Positions 1 through 5,070 of a DNA stretch of 5,169 nucleotides are shown piece after piece. Within the stretch, counting starts at the first letter, position 1, and each line of letters begins with the position of its first letter. The DNA comes from Nitrososphaera sp. (GTDB taxonomy: Archaea > Thermoproteota > Nitrososphaeria > Nitrososphaerales > Nitrososphaeraceae). A program made the translations under genes and the position numbers. The stretch is taken from the NCBI GenBank assembly GCA_023252395.1, contig JAJPDY010000100.1, positions 1 to 5,169 on the forward strand, given 5' to 3'. Under the pieces are notes generated by a model. It had not been told where the DNA came from. It did no database searches and was given only the letters and a program-made list of their open reading frames with translations.

Positions 1-336
1 ATTATGCACGCCGACATCATGATCGGCGACTCGCACATCATGCTAGGGGAAGAGAATCCACAGATGAACCAGCTATCGCCCCAGTCTCTTAATGGGACTG
101 CAAGCGGCCTATACATATATGTCAAGAATGTCGACAAGGTCTTCGACCAAGCGGTCAAGGCCGGCGCGACAGCTGACATGCCGGTGACGGATATGTTCTG
201 GGGAGACCGCTTTGGGCACGTAAAGGACCCGTTTGGTCATAGCTGGGGCATCGCGACTCGCAAGCGCAACCTGTCTGCAAAAGAGATGAAAAAGGCGGCA
301 GACGAATGGTTCGCACAGCAGGCAAAGCAACAATAG
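1..336 (+). CDS. VOC family (PhnB/glyoxalase-like) protein, 3' part only
   Basis: This is the C-terminal part of a vicinal-oxygen-chelate fold protein of the PhnB-like group. The frame is open from base 1 (ATT codon), so the apparent ATG at 4-6 is an internal Met and the true start lies upstream of the window. The visible 111 residues contain the family landmarks: a Met-His-Ala strand followed by IGDS and an IMLGEE strand, then a second module with LYIYVKNVDKVF, a long AVKAGAT helix, and the closing WGDR...KDPFGHSWGIAT block. This matches the usual PhnB-like ending, including the charged helical tail (KEMKKAADEWF). Family members are small soluble cytoplasmic dimers, many of unknown substrate, and the name PhnB does not imply phosphonate metabolism. 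The gene ends 47 nt before the L2 gene on the same strand. No specific reaction can be assigned. Confidence 0.88.
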   Translation: MMHADIMIGDSHIMLGEENPQMNQLSPQSLNGTASGLYIYVKNVDKVFDQAVKAGATADMPVTDMFWGDRFGHVKDPFGHSWGIATRKRNLSAKEMKKAADEWFAQQAKQQ

Positions 337-341
337 CACAA

Positions 342-351
342 GCTTAAAATC
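342..351 (+). promoter_or_regulatory. Candidate TATA box for the L2 gene
   Basis: The AT-rich element GCTTAAAATC lies in the 47-nt gap between the VOC gene and the L2 gene. Its centre near 347 predicts transcription starting around 372-375, about 10 nt before the L2 ATG, which would give a short leader as is common in archaea. The box was assigned by sequence resemblance and spacing only. The alternative is read-through from the VOC gene. Confidence 0.4.
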
Positions 352-383
352 ACCTATCGGCGGGGCTTTTCACTGGAAGATAA

Positions 384-1124
384 ATGGGCAAGAGAACACT
401 CGTCCGCAGAAGGGGCCGCGGAGGCAAGCAGTTCCGCGCAATCATTGTAGGCAAGATTGCGCCAGCAAAGTACCCCAATTTCAAGATAGCAGAGCATCAC
501 ACAGGTAAAGTAGTTGACATTGTTCACGAGCGGGGGCGCGACGCACCGCTCGCAAAGATCCAGTTTGACGACGGCAGGTATTCCTACGTCCCGGCGCCAG
601 AAGGCACCATAGTTGGAAGCACCATAGAAACAGGCACAGGCACTGCCGCAAAGGCAGGCAACATACTGTCCCTTGAATCTGTCCCAGACGGCACCATCGT
701 CTGCAACATTGAAAAGAACGCCGGCGACGGTGGCAAGCTGATAAAGGCGGCAGGCTCTTCCGCAACCGTGTTTGCGCACGGCACCGAGGGAGTCACGATA
801 AAGTTCCCATCAGGCAAGTTCCTCACGCTAAACTCAAAATGCAGGGCAATGGTCGGCGCAATTTCAGGAGCCGGAAGGAAGGAAAAGCCGTTCTTGAAGG
901 CAGGTATTCGGGCAAAGTACATGCAGGCGCACGGCAGGCTGTACCCGACTGTCAGGGGTATCGCCCAGGCAGCAGTCTACCACCCGCACGGAGGAGGCAG
1001 GCACCAGCACATCGGTCGCCAGTCTTCAGTTGGAAGGACAACCCCGCCAGGGCGCAAGGTGGGCAACATTGCTCCTAGAAAGACCGGCCGTGGCAGGATA
1101 AAAGACCCGAACCAGATGAAGTAG
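384..1124 (+). CDS. rpl2: Large-subunit ribosomal protein uL2 (archaeal L2p)
   Basis: This is the core ribosomal protein L2, which binds 23S rRNA near the peptidyl-transferase centre and helps subunit association. The product is 246 residues, the normal archaeal length. It opens with the basic MGKRTLVRRRGRGG segment, followed by an OB-like RNA-binding domain and an SH3-like domain (PDGTIVCNIE, GSSATVFAHG, VTIKFPSGKF). The strongly conserved C-terminal block has HPHGGG at residues 200-205, then RHQH and PPGRKVG (221-227). The classical L2 signature is RG-x-A-M-N-x-V-D just before HPHGG. Here it reads RGIAQAAVY, so the usual Asn and Asp are Ala and Tyr, which may be a lineage trait. ATG at 384 is chosen because the basic N-terminus fits the family; only a weak GGAAG precedes it. 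None of the usual S10-cluster neighbours (L3, L4, L23, S19) flank it. Confidence 0.97.
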   Translation: MGKRTLVRRRGRGGKQFRAIIVGKIAPAKYPNFKIAEHHTGKVVDIVHERGRDAPLAKIQFDDGRYSYVPAPEGTIVGSTIETGTGTAAKAGNILSLESVPDGTIVCNIEKNAGDGGKLIKAAGSSATVFAHGTEGVTIKFPSGKFLTLNSKCRAMVGAISGAGRKEKPFLKAGIRAKYMQAHGRLYPTVRGIAQAAVYHPHGGGRHQHIGRQSSVGRTTPPGRKVGNIAPRKTGRGRIKDPNQMK

Positions 1125-1157
1125 GAAAGGCTTTCTTTCCCCTTTTTCTCCTTTTTA
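1124..1157 (+). terminator. Hairpin plus T-tracts after the L2 gene
   Basis: Starting on the last base of the L2 stop codon, GGAAAG (1124-1129) can pair with CTTTCC (1135-1140) around a 5-nt loop. Pyrimidine-rich sequence with two T5 runs (1143-1147 and 1152-1156) follows. Archaeal RNA polymerase terminates mainly at T-tracts without needing a hairpin, so the T runs are the stronger signal. The second T run may also be part of a promoter for the next gene. Confidence 0.5.
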
Positions 1158-1176
1158 TGGTAAACTTTTCGTAAAG

Positions 1177-1184
1177 CCTATATT
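1177..1184 (+). promoter_or_regulatory. Candidate TATA box for the DUF6659-like gene
   Basis: CCTATATT lies 32-39 nt before the preferred ATG at 1216. Its centre near 1181 would place initiation around 1205-1210, giving a very short leader. A competing candidate is TTTTTATG at 1152-1159, which would start transcripts near 1182 and keep the GAGGTTAG ribosome-binding site in the mRNA. The sequence alone does not decide between them. Confidence 0.25.
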
Positions 1185-1200
1185 CCATTTGCCTGTTACC

Positions 1201-1208
1201 GAGGTTAG
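1201..1208 (+). promoter_or_regulatory. Shine-Dalgarno-like site deciding the start of the DUF6659-like gene
   Basis: GAGGTTAG shares the GAGGT core complementary to the archaeal 16S 3' end (CACCTCC) and ends 7 nt before the ATG at 1216. The in-frame TTG at 1189 has no comparable site. This supports ATG 1216 as the start. Confidence 0.5.
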
Positions 1209-1215
1209 GCAAGAC

Positions 1216-1728
1216 ATGAAAGCCGAGCAGTTTGCAAAGAACGTATTGGCGCTTAACCCGCAGATCAGGTTTGCAGGAGTTACCGAAAAATCAGGCCACC
1301 TACACGCAGGCACAATGAGGGACGGGACAGAAGAATACCTCAAGGGCAGGAACACAGAGATCAGCTTTGCCCAGTCCGCATACATTGTCGACCTGCGCAA
1401 AATGTTCACGCAGGAGCTGGGCAGCCTAAAGGCAGTCACCTACATTTACGGCAAGGTAAAGCTTGTCAGCATCCCGGTCAAGGAGCATATACTGGTTCTA
1501 TCCACTGAAGCAGGGATCAACACCGACGATCTGGTCGAGAAAATAATTGAATACATAAAGTCAGTCGAGTCAGAGCTGTCGCTCTACCCTCCAAGCAACG
1601 TTGTAAACGAGGAAAAGAAGGAGGCGCTGCGCAACCTGCACCACTCTGGGATTTCAGAGGAGCTGATTGCAGAGCAGCTCGACTTGGACGTCAACACGGT
1701 AAAGATGCTGATAACAGAGATAAAGTGA
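1216..1728 (+). CDS. DUF6659-like protein with C-terminal helix-turn-helix
   Basis: This 170-residue soluble protein shows two parts. Residues 1-117 or so resemble the DUF6659 family I associate with ammonia-oxidising archaea: a short helix, KNVLALNPQIRFAGV, a GHLHAG strand, a TMRDGTEEYL segment, a helix with LRKMFTQELG, then alternating strands (AVTYIYGKVKLVSIPV, EHILVLSTEAG) and an amphipathic helix (DDLVEKIIEYIKSVES). This strand-helix layout suggests a profilin/roadblock-like sensing or dimerisation fold, which is inference. After a Pro-containing linker (SLYPPSN), residues 138-169 form a clear HTH: LRNLHHSGISEELIAEQL, then LDVNTVKMLITEI, as in recombinase- and sigma-type HTHs. The architecture implies a transcription regulator with a ligand- or partner-sensing domain; targets are unknown. 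ATG 1216 is preferred over TTG 1189 because of the upstream GAGGTTAG. The stop codon abuts the converging glycosylase stop. DUF6659 is assigned from memory of the family pattern. Confidence 0.75.
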   Translation: MKAEQFAKNVLALNPQIRFAGVTEKSGHLHAGTMRDGTEEYLKGRNTEISFAQSAYIVDLRKMFTQELGSLKAVTYIYGKVKLVSIPVKEHILVLSTEAGINTDDLVEKIIEYIKSVESELSLYPPSNVVNEEKKEALRNLHHSGISEELIAEQLDLDVNTVKMLITEIK

Positions 1729-2385
1729 TCAGCCTATCCCCTTGAACTGCTCTAGCGACTTCCACAAATACCATGTGGCAACGCTCCTGTAAGGCTTCCA
1801 CGGCTGCGCAATGTTTTGCATCGCAGCAGGCAACGGAAGCTCGGACAGCGAATATGTTTTTTGCATCGCTCGCCTGAGCCCGAGGTCGCCTACAGGCAGG
1901 ATGTCCGGCCTGCCAAGGCAAAATATCAGAAACATTTCAGCAGTCCACGGGCCGATGCCCTTTACCTGCACCAGTTGTTCAATTACCTGATCGTCTGCCA
2001 TCGATGTCAATAGATCAAGCTTTAGCCTGCCGTCTGACACATGTAACGCAAGGTCCTTCAGGTACTCTATCTTTCTTGCAGAGAGGCCGGCTGCACGAAG
2101 GTTCGCGCTGTTTGTAGCCAAGAGCTGCGCCGGCTCTGGAAAGCTGCCGTAGATCTTGACGAACCTGCCGTATATTGCGTCTGCCGCGCTACCCGCGAGC
2201 TGCTGGTATATTATTGCCTCAACAAGCGACTGGAATGGATCCTTGCGCTTCTTTATCTTGCAGGCGCCGACTGACTGGATTATCACGCCAAGCCGGGCGT
2301 CAGAAACTGAAAGATGTTCTAGAGCGCCGGCCAGCTCTCTGCGATTCAAAACGCGGGGGCGCAAAGATTCCAATTGATGATACAA
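1729..2385 (-). CDS. alkA: DNA-3-methyladenine glycosylase, AlkA/Mag1-type (HhH-GPD)
   Basis: This base-excision-repair enzyme removes alkylated purines such as 3-methyladenine by cleaving the N-glycosidic bond. The 218-residue product is all helical, as in the compact Mag1-like branch. Landmarks are DPFQSLVEAIIYQQLA (49-64), the typical first helix of the domain; LSARKIEYLKDLA (101-113); the helix-hairpin-helix VKGIGPWTAEMFLIF (141-155), which binds DNA backbone; and PVGDLGLRRA (164-173), in which Asp167 is the expected catalytic aspartate. YRSVATWYLW (199-208) closes the domain. It lacks the four-Cys iron-sulfur cluster motif of EndoIII/MutY-type HhH enzymes, which supports AlkA-like monofunctional activity. 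The assigned start is TTG; there is no ATG until residue 129, and TTG codons 4 and 7 codons later are alternatives. It is last in the - strand operon, 20 nt after the kinase gene, and its stop codon directly abuts that of the converging gene. Confidence 0.9.
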   Translation of the reverse strand: MYHQLESLRPRVLNRRELAGALEHLSVSDARLGVIIQSVGACKIKKRKDPFQSLVEAIIYQQLAGSAADAIYGRFVKIYGSFPEPAQLLATNSANLRAAGLSARKIEYLKDLALHVSDGRLKLDLLTSMADDQVIEQLVQVKGIGPWTAEMFLIFCLGRPDILPVGDLGLRRAMQKTYSLSELPLPAAMQNIAQPWKPYRSVATWYLWKSLEQFKGIG

Positions 2386-2397
2386 TATCCTGCAGGA

Positions 2398-2410
2398 TTA
2401 AAAATCTATA
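2398..2410 (-). promoter_or_regulatory. Possible internal TATA element before the glycosylase gene
   Basis: Read on the - strand, this stretch is TATAGATTTTTAA, overlapping the stop codon of the kinase gene. Used as a TATA box it would start transcripts near 2373-2378, which would favour a leaderless start at the second TTG (2371-2373) over the TTG at 2385. It could let the glycosylase be expressed separately from the upstream genes. The support is AT-richness and spacing only. Confidence 0.25.
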
Positions 2411-3161
2411 TCGACAGCGATTCTAGCACTGCGGAAAAGCTTGCAGTAGTCTGATCCAGCTTGTAAGATCTAAGCGCGGAAACGACTCTGTCCCTGTCAG
2501 GCGCTCCAAGGATCTTCTTTATCCTGTCTGCCACCGCGCTATAGAGGAATATCGACTGCGCCGCGGCAGTTACGTTGCAGGTCTTCCTTGCAGTGCTAGC
2601 GCTTTCAAAGTCGATTATGCAGGGCGTGTCTGACATGATCACGTGCCTGTCCAATCTGCTCAGCTCGCCGTGGTCAAGGCCGGCAAGATCAAGGGCGTGG
2701 CACTGCTCAAGCACCGACCTTGTCATGCTGCGCGCCGAGTCTTTTGATGCATTGTTTGCCCACTCGAATATGCTCTGTCCGTCTGCAAACTCCATCGCAA
2801 GCAGGTTCTTTGTATATCCTTCAAGCTGCGGCCCGACTCCGGCGGCGTTTGCCGCCTTGTGAAGGCGCGCCTCTTCGTCCATGCTTTTCCTGTCTGCGTC
2901 TATCCGCCTTATCTTGAGCGCGCATGTCTTGCTGCCTATTTTCGCCTTGACTACTAATCCAACGCAGCCCTTGCCGGCTACTGGCGTGCCGCTCAGCATG
3001 GTCTTGCCGCCAAGCATGATTGAAGTTATTCCAAGCGACTTCATCTCGGATATCCTCTCCGCGTACTCCTCGGCCACAAATCGAGGGTAGGATATTACCG
3101 GCACGAGCCGGGGCGACTCTATGTCAAGCTCGTCCGAAAATGAGATGTTCTGTTGAGACAA
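2406..3161 (-). CDS. Predicted archaeal Ser/Thr protein kinase-like protein (COG2112 type)
   Basis: This is a small divergent protein-kinase-fold protein of the archaeal COG2112 type, related to the RIO/Bud32 group; its physiological substrate is not known. At 251 residues it shows a family-typical N-terminus (PVISYPRF at 21-28, MKSLGI at 40-45), a glycine-rich nucleotide loop GKGCVGLVVKA (63-73), Lys83 in the ALKIRR strand, and a probable helix-C Glu in DEEARLH (95-101). The catalytic loop HGELSRLDRHV (164-174) follows, with IIDFES (182-187), in which Asp184 takes the metal-binding place of DFG. The classical catalytic Asp is Glu166 here; as I recall, HG-[EQ]-L is normal for this family. There is no activation segment with a classical APE motif. 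The open frame starts at TTG 3161, overlapping cca by 38 nt, with GGAGG (3174-3178) 12 nt ahead. GTG at 3104 is the alternative start and would remove the overlap. Confidence 0.82.
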   Translation of the reverse strand: MSQQNISFSDELDIESPRLVPVISYPRFVAEEYAERISEMKSLGITSIMLGGKTMLSGTPVAGKGCVGLVVKAKIGSKTCALKIRRIDADRKSMDEEARLHKAANAAGVGPQLEGYTKNLLAMEFADGQSIFEWANNASKDSARSMTRSVLEQCHALDLAGLDHGELSRLDRHVIMSDTPCIIDFESASTARKTCNVTAAAQSIFLYSAVADRIKKILGAPDRDRVVSALRSYKLDQTTASFSAVLESLSI

Positions 3162-4476
3162 TTTCGCCGGCAGCCTCCAATGCCAGCCCCTTGATTTTCT
3201 GGTTTCCGCTGTAAATTTTGAGCTTCTTTTTGTCCGCTATCAGGTCCTTTGCGACTCCGCTGTTTTCGATGTTCTTTTGCAATAACGACTTTACAAACTG
3301 CCTTGCGTCCGTGGCCTTCCTGTCTACCAGCATCACGACTCTCATCTCCTTATCCACCCATGTCACGAGCGGCCCCTTGCGGTTAGAGATAAAGCTTGCA
3401 GTGTCGCTTTTTCTGAAAATTTCCGGCCCCTTCCTTTTCACATAAGGCGGTAGCGTTATGGATTCTAGCAAAAATGCGAGCGCGGCAGAGTTCTTTTCAT
3501 CTGTAATACACGAGCTGCGAAGGACTGAAAACCCTGCAATTTCCAGCTGCTTTGCTATGGCGTTTACGCTCCTCTTTAGCTGGCCCCAGATGATGTCGGG
3601 GCTTCTCTCCTTGTGCGTAAACTCAATTATCAAGACGTTTGGGTACAGCTTATTTGCTGCAGGGTTTTTCTGCGCTTTAAAGAACTGGAGCGACGGCCTG
3701 TCCAGAAATGCCCTTGCTGCCAACATGAATTTGCCCACGCTTTCTGGAGAAATCGCGGTTCCAAGGTTCCTTCTGCTGTCAACAGGATCTATGATTATTA
3801 CCGGGCTCAAAAAGGTCTTGACAACATCAGGGTCATAGCTGTCGTTGATGGCTATCACCTGCCGCTCCTTCATGTCTGCCGCCGCGCGCAGGACGTTTTC
3901 AAGCGATCCGTATTTTAGCACAAGCACTTCTGAAACGTAGCCGCTAAAGCCACCTGTAGAGATTTCCGCGCCGTATATCCCGGCAGACTTGAAGAACTTT
4001 TTCAAAAGCCTTACCTGATCCCTTTTTTCATCATCAAGATTCTTGCTGACATATTCTGTGTGAAACGGCGACCTGTCGGCCGCGCTCTGCCACTTGCCCT
4101 GCTCGACGTCATAGCATGGAACGATATTGACCCTCACATCTCGGACAAACGCTTCGACATAAGGATGATCGGAATAGCGCAGTTTTGGCTTGTAGTTCTT
4201 GAGTGCTTTTTGCCCAATGTCTCTGCCCATCTTTTCAAACTCTTCAATGCCTACCGACGTCCTGACCTTGAAGAATATGTCAATGTCTGCGTCGCCTCTC
4301 AGCCACGTGCCCTTTGCAAACGAGCCGCCAAACACCACGCCGGTCACCGAGCCGTCGACTTGGCTCTCAACCAGCCTCTTTGCCTCATTTGCCACTGCCG
4401 ATATCTTTTTTGCTTCGCTCTCAGTAGGCTTGCAGAGCGGCAGCGCTTTGGCGGCAACTGGGCTAATGTCTGGCAT
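3124..4476 (-). CDS. cca: CCA tRNA nucleotidyltransferase, archaeal class I
   Basis: This enzyme adds or repairs the 3'-terminal CCA of tRNAs using CTP and ATP without a nucleic-acid template. The 450-residue length and motif order match archaeal class I enzymes. The polymerase-beta-type head has FGGSFAKGTWLRGDADIDIF (49-68), giving the Gly-Ser motif and the metal-binding pair Asp64/Asp66. Next come YSDHPYVEAFV (101-111) and VNIVPCYDV (116-124), then SAADRSPFHTEYV in the middle and a downstream block with LLKKFFKSAGIYGAE and GGFSGYVSEVLVLKYGS. DPVDSRRNLGTAIS marks the later conserved domain. At the strand where the family has its third catalytic carboxylate (Asp110 in the Archaeoglobus enzyme, as I recall), this protein has Asn117 (codon AAT). 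Either Asn is tolerated in this lineage or a nearby acid such as Asp123 compensates. ATG 4476 lies 6 nt after the thpR stop, and its N-terminus fits the family. Confidence 0.95.
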   Translation of the reverse strand: MPDISPVAAKALPLCKPTESEAKKISAVANEAKRLVESQVDGSVTGVVFGGSFAKGTWLRGDADIDIFFKVRTSVGIEEFEKMGRDIGQKALKNYKPKLRYSDHPYVEAFVRDVRVNIVPCYDVEQGKWQSAADRSPFHTEYVSKNLDDEKRDQVRLLKKFFKSAGIYGAEISTGGFSGYVSEVLVLKYGSLENVLRAAADMKERQVIAINDSYDPDVVKTFLSPVIIIDPVDSRRNLGTAISPESVGKFMLAARAFLDRPSLQFFKAQKNPAANKLYPNVLIIEFTHKERSPDIIWGQLKRSVNAIAKQLEIAGFSVLRSSCITDEKNSAALAFLLESITLPPYVKRKGPEIFRKSDTASFISNRKGPLVTWVDKEMRVVMLVDRKATDARQFVKSLLQKNIENSGVAKDLIADKKKLKIYSGNQKIKGLALEAAGEIVSTEHLIFGRA

Positions 4477-4482
4477 CTTGTA

Positions 4483-5037
4483 TCATTTCTTGGCTTCCAC
4501 GGTATAAATGTTCGAGTAAACCGGGCCGGAAGGCGTGAGGTCGCTTTTCTTGAGGTGCACCTTTTCAATGAGGTCAGAGCCAAACGTCTTGCTCTCGTAT
4601 TTTGCGGAAATATTGCCAATGCTTGCGGGGCCGGCCTTTACCCTGAAAATAGTCATGTGCGGCGAAAACGGCTTGTCTGCGCGAAAGCCAAGCTCGGCCA
4701 TTTTTGCAATGACTTTGTTTGCAAGCGCGACCAGCTTTTGGCCGCCTGCCTGATCGACTCCCATCCATATTATCTTGGCCGCGTCCGGCCTTGGGAACGC
4801 GCCCACCTGCTGGTACGTCAGCGTGAACGGCTCGAATTTCAGTTCCTGCATTTTTGACTTTATCTTGCCTGCGTCAACGTCGGTTATTTCGCCAAGAAAA
4901 ATAAGGGTAAAATGGAAATTTTGCTGCTCTACCGGCTTGACGTCCCTTGGCTTCCATCCTGCGGCTGACGATATTGCATTCTGCAGCCTGCCGATTGCGT
5001 CGCGCGACTCTACATCAACGGCGATAAAGGAACGCAT
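4483..5037 (-). CDS. thpR: RNA 2',3'-cyclic phosphodiesterase (2H family, LigT/2'-5' RNA ligase-like)
   Basis: This is a 2H phosphoesterase that opens 2',3'-cyclic phosphate RNA ends to 2'-phosphate; bacterial and archaeal members also join certain tRNA half-molecules in vitro through 2'-5' bonds. The 184-residue product is of normal length and has both catalytic tetrapeptides, HFTL (42-45) and HMTI (127-130), in the usual surroundings: MRSFIAVDV at the start, LIFLGEI after the first motif, GAFPRPDAAKIIWMGV in the middle, KPFSPHMTIFRVK around the second and LTPSGPVYSNIYTV at the end. The frame is open to a TTG at 5043, but ATG 5037 is preferred because the conserved N-terminus begins there and the TATA-like box at 5062-5070 would start transcription close to it. 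It is the first gene of a tight operon, 6 nt before cca. The shared substrate class (RNA 3' ends) makes co-expression with cca sensible. Confidence 0.94.
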   Translation of the reverse strand: MRSFIAVDVESRDAIGRLQNAISSAAGWKPRDVKPVEQQNFHFTLIFLGEITDVDAGKIKSKMQELKFEPFTLTYQQVGAFPRPDAAKIIWMGVDQAGGQKLVALANKVIAKMAELGFRADKPFSPHMTIFRVKAGPASIGNISAKYESKTFGSDLIEKVHLKKSDLTPSGPVYSNIYTVEAKK

Positions 5038-5061
5038 TGCCAACTTACCGCCGACTGATGA

Positions 5062-5070
5062 TTATATTTA
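5062..5070 (-). promoter_or_regulatory. TATA box candidate for the thpR-cca-kinase-alkA operon
   Basis: On the - strand this reads TAAATATAA. Its first three bases are the TAA stop codon of the upstream zinc-finger gene. The centre near 5066 predicts initiation about 25-27 nt downstream, at 5039-5041, only 2-4 nt before the thpR ATG (5037), so the transcript would be essentially leaderless. No Shine-Dalgarno sequence precedes the ATG, which agrees with this. Confidence 0.55.

Noticed and set aside
354..779. - strand open frame (141 codons) opposite the L2 gene
   Set aside because: Antisense to a certain ribosomal protein gene; Cys/Ala-rich translation without motifs and no promoter or ribosome-binding site.
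1189..1215. TTG 1189 as the start of the DUF6659-like gene
   Set aside because: ATG 1216 has the GAGGTTAG site in front and begins right at the conserved helix; the 9 extra residues have no family support.
2406..3161. Identification of the kinase as Bud32 (KEOPS subunit) itself
   Set aside because: Bud32 has an HGD catalytic loop and a C-terminal RxxGRK-like tail. This protein has HGEL, IIDFES and a C-terminus without that tail, which fits COG2112 better.
3458..3838. + strand open frame (126 codons) opposite cca, looking somewhat hydrophobic
   Set aside because: The hydrophobic Phe/Leu runs are the complement of Lys/Glu-rich codons in cca; no independent start signals.
4060..4857. Long + strand open frame (265 codons) opposite cca and thpR
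   Set aside because: It lies antisense to two genes with clear family motifs and crosses their boundary. Its translation is rich in Arg, Cys and His without any recognisable motif, as expected of a shadow frame in G+C-biased codons.
5038..5043. TTG 5043 as the start of thpR
   Set aside because: The conserved family N-terminus (MRSFIAVDV) begins at ATG 5037, two codons later.
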